Below are positions 34,540 to 45,133 of a stretch of 64,000 nt of DNA, one piece after another. The translations under genes and the position numbers were made by a program. The notes below the pieces were generated by a model. It saw only the letters and a program-made list of their open reading frames with translations, searched no databases and had not been told where the DNA came from. The DNA is taken from contig NC_060112.1 in the NCBI RefSeq assembly GCF_021155765.1, forward strand, positions 27,712,601 to 27,776,600. The letters are read 5' to 3'. Within the stretch, counting starts at the first letter, position 1, and each line of letters begins with the position of its first letter. This DNA is from Diprion similis. Its lineage: Eukaryota; Arthropoda; Insecta; Hymenoptera; Diprionidae.

Positions 34540-37500
34540 TGTGACGTGGTATTTTATACCCTGTCACATGGTTTGAATATCGCTCTCCTTATTTTCAGAA
34601 TGTCGTAAATAGTAACGAAAACACGTCTGAGGCCAATACTCCAAAAAGAACAACTAATTAATTTCTAAGTTAGACTTAATTATTAAGCTAATTCCTGTCT
34701 TTTTTTTACCTTTGTATCGCACTACGAGAACTATCTGCAACGACACCGCTTCGAGGGAACTGAATATCGCGAAGCCGAGGTTACGTACCGGGTCAACAGC
34801 CAACTATCGTCAATTGCAACAGATCGGATACCGCCAAGTCAACTTCAGATGGATGCCTACCTAGGTTGCGTACATGGTCGTGCGTAAAGCACAACGAAGA
34901 CCTCCGATCGTTTGGACTTATCGGCCAGGAGCCGAACCATAGCTACAACGCCACTGCCGCATGGATGCATCGTAGACGGCGTACAGGGCTGTGCGTCAAA
35001 AACACAATCAAGCCTCCCGTCGCGGTACTTATCAGCCTGAAGCTGAACCAGCATAATATCTACTGTCTCGCCTACTATACCGCAGAATCGTAGCTGTCTA
35101 CAAACCTACGATTATCGAAGGACTGCGTCGTGAGGACAAGCCCGAGAAACAGTGGTGGACCACGCCGGACTGATGGTCTTAAGGATGGGAACCCTGCGTG
35201 TAAATCATCACCATCAGGAAGGCTCGGTGCAGCAGTGCCGTAGGGCCCGCACCGAGTTGCAATACCGGAGAGGTAATCAGCGCGGGGAGTACTAGCACTG
35301 CATAAGCTGACGACGCACCAATCCCGAATTCTGCAAAGTATCGATACCGCAACAATGTGAGTACGATCATTCTTCTCGGCGTCGTTCCTAGATCTTCTCG
35401 CACACATCGATACCGCAATACCGTGAGGGGTAGACCTTCTTCTCTCGCGAGTACCGCAAGCAGTTGACCATAGCCCTCCCACATATCGCTCGACGGATCG
35501 ATAATTCTCTATATGACAACGTGGGAGGAGAAGACACCCAGGAATGGACTATCGCCCATCTACACCTGTTGACCCGTACCACGTGACCCTCTGGCCCAAT
35601 TATCGATCACCGAACACCGGAAAAGGATCACGTGACGAAATCTTGCCAAAAATCGACCGAGATCGTCAGGATCGCCGCTCGTCTCTTCACATTCTACGTC
35701 CAGCTATCGCTAATTACAGACGTGCTTTCGCTACACTCAGTGACACTTTACTATCGCTATTTTCTGCTTACGTATTCTAACGATTCAGTGCTTTCTACTT
35801 TCCGCTTTTCGACTACCTGCTTCTCCGCCTATCTCTGTTCTATCTTCGTAAGTGAGATTTTTCTTCTATCTATTTTGTGAAGCCACGAATTTACTTGCTT
35901 TATGTCTTTTTCTCTCTTCTCTTACCTATTATCGATTTTCTCTCCTTTATCTTGCAGTTTGCTCTGCGTGAGCCACGTGGGCTCGTATCGTATTCTCATC
36001 TTATCTCTTGTCTTATTCTCTCCCTTATTATCGAATATTGCAAGTAATTTCGCGACTGGTTAGTTTACCATTATTTGTAGTGACTATTATCTATTTCCTT
36101 GATTTATCTTGTTTGGATGATTTTCCTGATATCGCTGAATAGCAGCGCCTTACTTATGCTTTCGTAGAATATCTCTGAATACCGTATCTTATTTGAATCT
36201 CTGATTTATTGTTCTCAGTAGTGATTGTTAAATCAATTAGCTTATAAATTCTCTAATTTTGTCTCTTATTTCGTTTCTCGCTATCTAATATCTATTTTCT
36301 CTCTGTATCTCTTTTATAATTTCTCAAATATCGTTTCTTTGATTTCTTAATATTTTGCTGATTGGAATATTATCGAATATCTTTTGGATTTAATTATTAT
36401 CGAATATCTTGGAGAAATTGTATCGTAAGCGTACCGCGTGCGCGATCTTATATCGCTGCGCGGTATAGCCGTTGTTCTCTTTTGACATTGGAGTATTGTG
36501 CCGTACCGAATAACACCTTTTTCACCGCTTTCTTTGCTAATACCGCTATTACGTAGTTTGTCCGTAGATCTCTAGTTTGTAATATATCGAATTATCATAT
36601 TTTGCTTTCTATAATACCTGTTCTTGACACGTCAAGATATCTATTTCTTGTTTATCGTAATTATAATATTTTGTCGTATCGCATATATCGCAAGCTGGAA
36701 CCTACGTATTTCTCTAATTTCTCTTGTAATTTCTATCGTAATTTCTCTTGTAATTTCTATCATACCTGTTTTATATTATTTCGCTATACTTGATTATTTC
36801 TGACTTCGCTTCAAGTATCAAATTATCTCACTGACTTGTAATCCTTGCCTTGTCGATTAATTGCAATATCTCTTGTTCTCGATTAATTGTAATATCTCTT
36901 GTTTCTCTATTAACTATAATATCTTTTGCTTTTCGACTAACTATAATATCTCTTGCCTTCTTTCGCCAATTGTATTCTCGTATCTTCTATCTATTATCGT
37001 GCCTCATTATTGTTACACATTGCTGCGATTATTCTGTATTTCTATGTGATCATATTTTTCTCGCCATACTTTGCTATTTGATTTGAATGGTGACAATTAG
37101 TTTAAGAACCTTAGATTGTGCATTGCATGCTAGCCTATTTCTTATCTGCTTTGTAAACTTGCTGATTGTTATACCGAGTAATAGTATCGCGATTACCCGC
37201 TTCATACCGCTAAATTACTTGAATAATTGTATCGCTACCGTGCTATCTCTGAATTCGCTTTATCTCTGGCTGTACCTGAATTTCTCTACTTTTCTTTTCA
37301 ATACAATTGATACTATTAACATTTTCTTTAATATTGTGTTTTATCGAATTGGATACGACCCATCCCCTCTACCATTATCTTTACCTGCTGAATGAGCTGT
37401 GCAAAACCGTCGTAGAATCTGATCTATTTCGTCATATCGTATTCTCCAATTATCGTATCTCTGACGCTACTGCGTCTGACGCCCAACAATTATCTCTTTT

Positions 37501-37614
37501 TCTAATCATCGTCTTATTCAGTGATCAGATCAATACCCGCGCCGTAGGGTAGCGTGATTATCCCTCCCTCAAGAATTATCTCTATTTTCTTTTTTAAATA
37601 ATAATCACGTTGCA
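34540..37614 (+). mobile_element. 3.07-kb TG...CA unit, family B, copy 2
   Basis: Direct copy of 25621-28690 along its whole length, with its own TSD ATGT (34536-34539, 37615-37618). This shows independent insertion rather than segmental duplication. The terminal hairpin is kept. The PBS-like site is TGACGCCCAACA (37477-37488), one mismatch, again 126 bp from the end. No supported coding region. Confidence 0.85.
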
Positions 37615-38579
37615 ATGTCTAGATTTGATCATTTTTATGTTGATAACGACGTATGCTTATTATAATACATTTGTAATCGTGAATGGGCATATTATTAATA
37701 ATTGGTTAGGTGTTATCAGTAGCACTAACAAATCGCGTATGTAGCTAAGGTATTCTCTCCATTACAAAGATGTAAGCGTTTTTAGCTTGTGACGATATAA
37801 AGGCAAATCAAACTTCGGTGCCAAAATTCAACACCAATCACGACAAAACGTGATTAGCCAGAACAGCAAATCAGAGATCGATAGCGGATCGCCTATCCGG
37901 CGGACAGGTGGATCTCGCTCTCTGCGAGAAGACGCCGAAGCGACAGGTCGCTAAATTTTTGCCTCGCGCGACCAAAGTATAAATTTTTCGTAAAACTCGT
38001 GCAATGAGTTTATAAATCAAGGTAATTTGCTCATCAAGCGCATCAGCCGCCCATTTCAACATCCACCTTTGAGACTTATCATCGATCCTGGAGCAACAAG
38101 ACGTCAAGATCGATAGTTGGTGACGACCAACTATTGATTCTTCCAACATTCTTTACCATCCAACATCTTCGGAGCCATCCACTTCACCAGGACGATTGTA
38201 GCTAAGTTAACAAATGAATGAATCGTAGGTGCCTGTGCCACATTCATTCATTCGTCATTTTACTGTATCCGAACAACTTATAATACTGTCTTTACTTCAA
38301 ACAGATTACTTGCCGCAACTTAGAATCTCTCAATGTCGAGTCATTTTTCAACTTAGAGTCATTTGAACGGTAAGTAGTCTCATCTTTATGTCTTTGGCAA
38401 TTTAACGTAGGCGTGTTTTAAGGAGTGTGAATGATTATTTATTTTTGTCTTATTTATTGAAATCTGCCCGCTGCTTTTTCTTGCATATACTCTCTCGGAT
38501 CAAATTTAAATGAAGGGGATCCTTTCCAGTGAACATATCTTCGTAATTTCTGCATATTCATTTAATATTCTTACCATCC
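37615..38579. other. No gene recognised; two small hairpins
   Basis: Hairpin ATAGTTGGT/ACCAACTAT with a 4-base loop at 38113-38134, and inverted ATGAATGAAT/ATTCATTCAT at about 38215-38253. A 92-codon minus-strand open frame at 37871-38149 has no recognised domain. Confidence 0.4.
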
Positions 38580-39659
38580 TTATATCGCATTTTCATTATA
38601 ATAAATCTCGAAATCATTTGTGGCGTGAAAGGTCGCAGCCCGAAAAGTAACGTCACAAGCTCCTCGTGGCCAGATTCGCTTACGAACCGCCGTATCACTA
38701 ACATTTAACCAATTATTGGCTTTGTCTTTTAGCATTGCCGTATAGTGTCCTTGATCGAGATTTTCCCCTTCGTGAAATATAGCGCTACTTATTTTGAATT
38801 TGACACCGGCAAGCGACACTTTTGTTGTAGGTATCGCGTTTACCTTAAAATTAAGAATTTTCGTTGCATGCCCATCTTGATAAGAAAATACCATTAACTG
38901 CACGATAATTATGTTTCCGACTGAAGTTACGACAGTTTTTTGTAGTCTATCGTTTTTGTGGCAGTTTTTGCATTCACTGTCAATTCTTGACCATCGTGAC
39001 AAAGTAGTATTCATTAAATCCTGTAGGTTTTTGGGAAACTTGGCACCTGGTGCGTCTGTAACGGGTAGAGCTAATATGTGATTGGACTGTGTGTTGTCCG
39101 AGCTAGTGCCACAATTATTGCATCTAGTAGCTGTGATCAACTGATGTTCGATTGCTTTACGTACAGTATTAGACTTTTCTAACAGTGCCATTAAAAATTC
39201 GGCTACGTCTCGCTGTGTTTCTTCTTGGAAATGTCCGCCCGCCAACTCTCGAACTGCGAGTGAATTTAATTTAGTTCTATTTTTGACGTACGAATAGGCT
39301 AATTTCTCTAATGCATCGTTGTTATTCAGTTTGATCAGCTCGCATAAAATATTTGGACAATGAAACAGGCAGTGGAGAGTGGCGTTGGCGTAACAAGAAA
39401 CACCGTCGACATTTTCGATGCCGAAAACGGTTTGCGAGGAGTCTTGTAATGCGTCACTATTTTGTCCTATTTGTATTTCTTGTACATACGTTGAAAGCGA
39501 CCATACAGCGTCTTTGACTAATAATTGCAGTACACGTGTAATATTAATTTCAGCCAATTCCGGTTTATATAGCTTTCTGAGCCGATTGTACTCTATAAGT
39601 GCCGATTTCTGAACCTTCGCTGACCGCGGATTCAAATTTATCAAATGTAATCTTTCGAG
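38580..39659 (-). pseudogene. Ubiquitin-specific protease domain, C-terminal to a PIF1 helicase
   Basis: This 354-residue segment is a peptidase C19 (USP) domain. It has a Cys box (ENVDGVSCYANATLHCLF, Cys near 84), two CxxC pairs typical of the USP zinc ribbon (RCNNC, CKNC), a His box (EGENLDQGHYTAML) and the downstream WLNVSDTAV. The family removes ubiquitin from proteins. The first 50 residues (HLINLNPRSAK region) are the usual tail that follows the last helicase motif of PIF1-like proteins of mobile elements. It lies in the same frame as the helicase, separated only by a TAA at 39660-39662, so the two were one protein. Catalytic Cys and His are kept. Confidence 0.8.
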
Positions 39660-40110
39660 TTATTTGACTCTTGACAAAGCGACGTATGCTTGTCCGGAAG
39701 TGAATATAGTCTCGCCAATGTCTACAACAACGCTATTTAAAGTCAAGCCTTGACTTTTGTGAATGGTTACTCCGTAACTGAGAGACAGTGGAAATTGATC
39801 CCTGAATATATATGCACCGTTCATTATTTCAAACTTCGTCGATGCTCTTTCGATAGAATATTCTACTCCCGATGCTAAAGCAATTTTTACCGACTTTATT
39901 TCGCGCCCGTCGATATCTTGAGATACGGAAATTACGTAACCTATTGTACCATTATTAAGACCTATCGAGACGTCAATATTTCGTCTTATCATGCCCCAAT
40001 CTTAATGGTTATAGTTTTTGCCAGTTCAGCTGTGCGAGTGCTATCCTCGTGTTCTTGGTTTAAAAGTTTTGTTATTTTTTTTTCAAATATGGTATACAAT
40101 CTACGCTATG
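39660..40110 (-). pseudogene. PIF1-like helicase, C-terminal part
   Basis: Contains the last SF1B motifs of PIF1-like helicases: RRNIDVSIGLNNGTIG, GVTIHKSQGLTL and GQAYVALSRV. Upstream codons (about 40110-39990) continue the helicase (LAKTITIKIGA) in another frame, so there is a small frameshift near 39990. The N-terminal two thirds, including Walker A, are missing: similarity ends near 40110. Such helicases are carried by Helitrons and related elements. The fused USP makes this a helicase/protease protein of a mobile element, but its parent element type cannot be settled from the fragment. Confidence 0.75.
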
Positions 40111-40280
40111 CATTGCGTTGAGGTGTATTAGTAGCAATACAAGGGGGATTCTGCGTAGAAATACCTACTTTACCGGCAAAGCACCCTCCCCCCGCCGCCG
40201 CCCAGCCCGAACGCAAACCCATCAAGGTTATCCCCACTCCGGCGAGCCGTCAGCGTTCTGCGCTACCATCACTTTGAGTC

Positions 40281-40430
40281 TTGTCGGTAAGGGGTTACCA
40301 TCGTTTTGATCCTTGTCGGTAAGAAATCCCCTAGATTGGTGTGCCGGTCGGTAAGAAATCCCCTAGATTGGCGTGCCGGTCGGTAAGAAATTCTCTAAAT
40401 TGACGTGCCGGTCGGTAAGAAGTGCTCTGT
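40281..40430 (+). repeat. Tandem array, 32-bp unit
   Basis: Copies start CGGTCGGTAAGAAAT at 40345, 40377 and 40409, with two less perfect copies before. The region between the helicase fragment and the Polinton genes. Confidence 0.85.
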
Positions 40431-40678
40431 CAGTTACCGTACTTCTTACCCTTACCATGCTTATCGAGTGTGATCGAGCGGGATCGAGAATCTGCCTTAC
40501 CGAGCGCAATCGCGAACTCTCAAACGTTCGAGCGCACCCCCGTGAATCCTCCAACGTTCGAACAAGAATCCTCGCACATGTCGCGTTGATAGCTTCCAGA
40601 AAGTTCTAGAAGATTCTCCAACGATCGAGAGGTTTCGAGGCGGAAGTTCGACGTTGGGGAGGCTTACGCAATGACTCC

Positions 40679-41030
40679 GACAAGTTTCGACTTGACGTCG
40701 AGCCGCCCGAGGTCGAAGGATTGCGGTGCGACGTTGAATACGACGACCCTGAACGAATTCTCGGAATTTTAGGCTGACAAACAGTTCTCGGAATCGGTCG
40801 ACGAGTTTCGACTTGACGTCGAAAGGCCTGCGTCCATCGGTTTTCGGTGCAATGTTGAATTCTGGAAGGTTCCGGAGCCGTGAGAAAGATAACCTGCGAC
40901 CCTGAACCGATTCTCGGAATCTTAGGCAGACAAACAATTCTCGGAATCGTCCGACGAGTCGCGACTTGACGTCGAGAGGCCTGCGTCCATCGGTTTTCGG
41001 CGCGTCGTTGAATTCTGGAAGGTTCTGAAA
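40679..41030 (+). repeat. Tandem repeat, 121- to 153-bp units
   Basis: Three copies beginning GACRAGTYKCGACTTGACG at 40679, 40800 and 40953. They share the segments GGCCTGCGTCCATCGG and TTGAATTCTGGAAGG. Confidence 0.8.
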
Positions 41031-41225
41031 TTTGTTAACGCTAACTCTTAACTAGCAGGGAAGAGGTTTTAAATCAACGGTTGATATTGGTAAAAACTTT
41101 TTTTTATTGATAATAAAGAGTATAGTATTTTATGTTTGCTCTTATTCAACGGTATCCTGACCACCAAGCTCCGGACAGTAAGAATTAAGAACTGGTCGAG
41201 TAGATGCCAACAGGCTTTTGTATTT

Positions 41226-41705
41226 CTACACAAAATTTCGCAGTAACAATACGTTTTGAGCAGCACAGTTTGGATGTGATATAGAGTGATGTGTACAGTT
41301 CAATTTAGTATCCGACATTTTGTTCAATTTTTGCAACGACGGACAACTCAAATCCATCAGATCGACAACTTCAACGTTTTCGCCTAGAACTTTCTGCAGC
41401 CAAATCTTCTTCTCCAATCCTTTTACGCAAACCATTGACGCGTCACGCAGCGACACGCATTCGACGGTGAAATTAAGCTTCTCGAGAGGTACATCACCGC
41501 CTTCCCCGGATAACCCGTGATAATTCCGTGACAGCCACAAATTTTCGCTCTTAAACGGAGCGAGTAAAGAATTCCAATCGTACGGCGGTTGGAAGAAAAA
41601 AATTGACGGGTTAGTTTCTTCGTTGACTGATATAACTGCCAACTCTTTTGGCGTAAAACCAGGGCCTGGTCTGTTGAATCCTTGCACGTCAACTATGAAC
41701 TCCAT
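41226..41705 (-). CDS. Conserved Polinton-linked protein, function unknown
   Basis: About 159 residues from the ATG at 41705 (MEFIVDVQGFN). I chose that ATG over longer open extensions, which overlap the MCP gene in another frame, because the MEFIVDVQGF start is typical of this protein type. Other visible features are KELAVISV, FQPPYDWNSLL and WLSRNYHGL, which give it a beta-rich, RNase H-fold-like look. I recall similar proteins beside Polinton capsid genes in insects, but I cannot state a function. It lies 41 bases downstream of the MCP stop on the same strand. Confidence 0.7.
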   Translation of the reverse strand: MEFIVDVQGFNRPGPGFTPKELAVISVNEETNPSIFFFQPPYDWNSLLAPFKSENLWLSRNYHGLSGEGGDVPLEKLNFTVECVSLRDASMVCVKGLEKKIWLQKVLGENVEVVDLMDLSCPSLQKLNKMSDTKLNCTHHSISHPNCAAQNVLLLRNFV

Positions 41706-41746
41706 CGTGAATAAGACTGAATCGAAAATCGCAGCCTTCAAGGTTT

Positions 41747-42964
41747 TTAGACCAATTTTCTCACCCCACCACTCAGCGGATTGTACTCGATTATACGATC
41801 GTGTAAAATTAAGCAATAGGCAGATGTACCGGCGGGAAAGTTATTTTTAGCCTCAAATTCGATACGAATGTCAACCGGTCCAGATTTCAGAGCCTCGTTT
41901 TGTTTCGAACAGTCGATGAATATCAGAGGTTCGTACTGTAGAAATTCGCCCTTTGTCAACAAAGGTTCGGGTTCCTTGCCGTAGTACGTAGCCTGGAAGT
42001 TGGCATACATCTCGTGCAGCAGTGCGAAGCGATTATGACTCATGTCCAGGTTCAGGTTACCGTACGGATAATAATCGGCATTCAAGAAGAGCTTGTCGTC
42101 GGTGATGTTACAGTGATCAAGATGGCTGGCATTTTTGTCGGCTTTGTTTTTTCGATTCGTTTGAAAACCGAGAATAACGAATCGCGGTTTCTCCAAATGA
42201 GTGGACGTTTTTACAGTCCACACGTGTTTCGTGGTTGCCGGTAGCAGAGGATATTCGTACATCTCCCAACTGCGGAAGCTCATGGAGACAGGTGTATCTT
42301 TCTCGATGAAATTCAACAGAGCAATTTTTCGTTGGTCCGAAAGCTTCACGTACGGTACTAACCATTCCACTTGATCGATCACGACTCGAAAGTCTTCGTC
42401 TTGATTTTGAACAATGGCATTTGAATCGCTCTTTGATCTTGTGAGAATCAGCTCATGATTCGCGTTGACGATGATCTTGCGATAGTCTTCGGCAAAGCCC
42501 AATATCATGCTCAAGGGAATAACCACATCGAAGTTACCATCGGCGTTAGTTAATTTTTTCGTTTCTCGAACATCGAGCCATCCAGCGGTTTCCATAAGCC
42601 AACTCTGACCAGGGTTGAGCGAGGCGAAACCCTTCAGCAGACTGGTTAGACCAACGTTTTTGCATTTGTCAATCTCTACAGCGTTTAGCTCGTACCGTAC
42701 GTCTTCGAACAGATGGCAGATGGCATTATTGACCAGGGTTGTAACCGCTGCTGGACTGCCATCTGATTTGACCAATTTTCCCGAGATATGCAGCGAACTC
42801 TTGCTTGGTAATATGCATAAATCCTGATGCTGAACGGTGATGCGAATCTCGTCGCTGTTGTTAAAAGTTGATGACGCATACGGCTTGTGTGCATGTATTT
42901 CTTGGTGAGCGATCGACTCATCGAAGGCGACGGGTGTTTGAATGCTCAAGATTTCCTCCTCCAT
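41747..42964 (-). CDS. Polinton major capsid protein (double jelly-roll)
   Basis: About 405 residues from the ATG at 42964; the open frame upstream of it has no ATG. Its length, beta-rich composition, position and patterns such as WLVPYVKLSD, SWEMYEYPLLP and FNADYYPYGNL-like LNADYYPYGNLNLD agree with Polinton major capsid proteins. These are related to the double jelly-roll hexon-like proteins of adenoviruses and virophages. The frame is unbroken. It follows the 57-aa gene and penton on the same strand, as is usual in these elements. The assignment rests on family pattern and context, with no structure computed. Confidence 0.85.
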   Translation of the reverse strand: MEEEILSIQTPVAFDESIAHQEIHAHKPYASSTFNNSDEIRITVQHQDLCILPSKSSLHISGKLVKSDGSPAAVTTLVNNAICHLFEDVRYELNAVEIDKCKNVGLTSLLKGFASLNPGQSWLMETAGWLDVRETKKLTNADGNFDVVIPLSMILGFAEDYRKIIVNANHELILTRSKSDSNAIVQNQDEDFRVVIDQVEWLVPYVKLSDQRKIALLNFIEKDTPVSMSFRSWEMYEYPLLPATTKHVWTVKTSTHLEKPRFVILGFQTNRKNKADKNASHLDHCNITDDKLFLNADYYPYGNLNLDMSHNRFALLHEMYANFQATYYGKEPEPLLTKGEFLQYEPLIFIDCSKQNEALKSGPVDIRIEFEAKNNFPAGTSAYCLILHDRIIEYNPLSGGVRKLV

Positions 42965-43001
42965 GGTACGTAGCAGACAACGAAACAGCAGAACCGCAGT
43001 T

Positions 43002-43175
43002 TTATTCGTTGGAAATTCCTCTTCCAAAAGGTGTCACTTTTAGACCCAGAGCTATCAGGAATTCCACGTTTTGACGTGTTAACGGTTTGGGAATCGATCG
43101 ATGACTGACTTGATCGGGACATGCCGCCTTACTAATATAACTCTTGTTGGGTAATCTGTTATATACAATACCCAT
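43002..43175 (-). CDS. Small Polinton protein, 57 aa
   Basis: An ATG-started frame on the minus strand between the penton (ending at 43182) and the MCP start (42964). It begins MGIVYNRLP and carries KPLTRQNVEFLIALGLKV near its C-terminus. This LT..N..FL..LG.K pattern recurs in small proteins placed beside the capsid genes of other Polintons, as far as I recall. The tight spacing (6 bases to the penton stop, 37 bases to the MCP ATG), the same strand and the lack of overlap support a real gene. Function unknown. Confidence 0.65.
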   Translation of the reverse strand: MGIVYNRLPNKSYISKAACPDQVSHRSIPKPLTRQNVEFLIALGLKVTPFGRGISNE

Positions 43176-43181
43176 ATTTTA

Positions 43182-43865
43182 TTACGATTTGATGTGCCGT
43201 CTCACAGTTATAACTTCTCCGCGAAAATTAACCAAGTCTCCGTCTTGATCTACTAACCGAAGCTGTATGTGATCTATGGTCTTTACGGTGATCGGAAGAT
43301 AAATGACGTGCGACGGCACTTCCACGATCTTATACCACGGTGGAACGATGGGGAAAAATTCGTGAATAGTATGAACTTTGCGCTCATAACCGTAGGCACC
43401 CGTTGTAATGCTACATTCGACTCGCAACGCGTTGACCTTGAGAATGGCTACAGGCATATCCGATTGGTGAGTTTGGTTAGCCGTCGATACACGCGGTGTG
43501 AATCCAAGAAGCTGACCAATAGAATCACTAGGCTCAAGATTCACGACGTGGTTACATTTGATTTCGCTGCATAACGTATTATTGTTAGGTTTGATGCTGA
43601 TTTCAATGTCTGTATTCTTCACAGCGTCTTGAACATACTTTTCGATATCCTCAATTTCATAGCTGCCGGTAGATATGGTGACTACCTTATCACCTATGTA
43701 CAATTTATTGTGGCCAGCGTCAACGTTGGGAATGGAATTGAAGGTTAACAATTCAACGAGACCGAGAGTGTAATTTTTGTCTGAAGCAAGTTCGATCGGG
43801 GGAAAATATTGCGCTTCGAGAATCGAAGACGTTCCCGATATCGTTAACGTAAACGAATCATCCAT
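43182..43865 (-). CDS. Polinton penton / minor capsid protein (single jelly-roll)
   Basis: 227 residues from a good ATG (MDDSFTLTISG). Typical features are LGLVELLTFNSIPNVD, IPTGSYEI-like STGSYEIEDIEKYVQDA and the AIDHIQLRLVD-like TIDHIQLRLVDQDGDLVNF near the end. These match the minor capsid (penton-like, single jelly-roll) protein of Polintons, which caps vertices of the predicted capsid. The frame is intact. It precedes the 57-aa gene and MCP in the same minus-strand block. Confidence 0.85.
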   Translation of the reverse strand: MDDSFTLTISGTSSILEAQYFPPIELASDKNYTLGLVELLTFNSIPNVDAGHNKLYIGDKVVTISTGSYEIEDIEKYVQDAVKNTDIEISIKPNNNTLCSEIKCNHVVNLEPSDSIGQLLGFTPRVSTANQTHQSDMPVAILKVNALRVECSITTGAYGYERKVHTIHEFFPIVPPWYKIVEVPSHVIYLPITVKTIDHIQLRLVDQDGDLVNFRGEVITVRRHIKS

Positions 43866-43895
43866 GGCTGCAAGTGTTAGACTGCCTTCACTAAA

Positions 43896-44262
43896 TTATG
43901 TACGACGTTTATATAGCTCACCGCTCAGAAATTTCAGACACAAGTGTCCGCAATCGAACGTACCGTAATCTTGATATCTTTCATCGTTATATTTCACGCT
44001 ACCAACACCGAGATATTGCACGAGGTCCAACGGAGGTTGAAGATGACCGAAACTGTCAAAATAGATGACATCGTTGCCACGTTTCTTATACGCAACCCAG
44101 TGTGTCTCAGGACCGTCTTTATCGTCAAGACGGCTGCCTCGTTTTTACGCGGTCCGTTTTGGGCATTTCGTTTCGCATAAAAATACCTCGGAAATACGGA
44201 ATTTTCATAAGTTTTGCATATTTCAACAAATCTTAATTGGTTAACGCTCGGCGTGGTAGCGT
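43896..44262 (-). pseudogene. Polinton adenovirus-type cysteine protease, frameshifted
   Basis: The C-terminal two thirds read THWVAYKKRGNDVIYFDSFG and DCGHLCLKFLSGELYKR, the His and Cys boxes of the adenain/Ulp1-like maturation protease found in Polintons. The N-terminal part (KIPYFRGIFMRNEMP) is in another frame, and the intermediate NGPRKNEAAV piece in a third, so two small indels are present. A TAA also stands near the start of the first frame. The enzyme of this family processes capsid proteins. Catalytic His and Cys are still readable, but the gene cannot make the protein. It lies between penton and the PLA2-like gene, the expected place. Confidence 0.8.
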
Positions 44263-44267
44263 CACAT

Positions 44268-45062
44268 TTAGTTTTTTGAAAGATGAAGACCAAAACCTTT
44301 CTTGTACGGTTTGAGATGGAGACCTTTACCCAATGCGATCGTTTCCATTGTTTTGTTGTGCCGATTACTTTCCTCTCATTCTCGTTTAGCCGCGCTCGCA
44401 TCGTTGACAGCTTTTGCTATACCTGCAATACCCCCCGCTAATGCACCCGTAGCGCTTAGACCGGCAAAAATTGGTATGAGAAAAGGTAAAAATCCACCAA
44501 CTTTTGAGGGTACCGGTAGAATGCGCGGTGATCGCACGTTATGTTTACCACCTTCTTTTTTCACAGCTTCTCGAGCACCTTTCAGTGCAGATTTGATGCT
44601 TGTTTTCGCGTTGTGGCTCGGTATCATGGATTGCTTTGCCGCGCGTATGATTTTGTTCAAGGGAACGCTCTTGGGTTTTCGACAACCCATGCCTAACTTT
44701 GTTTTTACCTTCATCGTGTTCGCTACAGCCCAACCGGTTGCTTTTTCACCTAAATTTGCGTCTTTTGCTAAAACCCGTTTCCAGGCTTTCTCGGCTAATA
44801 TTTTATCCGCGACGTTTCTAGCCTCGAGATTTTCACGATTTTTCGAATATGCTATATCGTGTTCCTTACACGCTGCGTCGAGAGGATTGATACCAGGATC
44901 GCCTCTCGCGAGTCTTTTCGTCAACTTTGTACCAGGACCGCAGTATTGGTAACCGGGAACATGTAGCTCGATAGGGAGTTTGTTGATGATGCTATTCACC
45001 AATCCTCTCCCACGTGATCGTTTTTTCGAGGATCGCTTACGATCGCGTGTGTGCACAATCAT
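44268..45062 (-). pseudogene. Polinton PLA2-like minor capsid protein, in-frame stop
   Basis: The N-terminal half has the phospholipase A2-like signature of parvovirus VP1 and Polinton proteins: YCGPGTKL (calcium loop) and LDAACKEHDIAYS (catalytic His-Asp). A basic middle and a glycine/alanine-rich hydrophobic stretch (GFLPFLIPIFAGLSATGALA, near 195-215) follow, as in proteins that breach membranes during entry. The frame stops at a TGA (44376-44378) but stays open and recognisable for 35 more codons (GKGLHLKPYKKGFGLHL) to a TAA at 44268-44270. The C-terminal pattern is one I associate with this Polinton protein, so the TGA is most likely a single nonsense change. Start ATG at 45062, divergent from the ATPase gene. 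Confidence 0.8.
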
Positions 45063-45133
45063 GTTCGCTCTTCGACTGAGGGAAAGTCCTTATAAACGAT
45101 GCATTTATAGAAAATCGAGCAGTCACGTTCGAG

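Noticed and set aside
44302-44952. 216-codon plus-strand frame
   Set aside because: Antisense shadow of the PLA2-like Polinton gene, whose motifs are clear on the minus strand.
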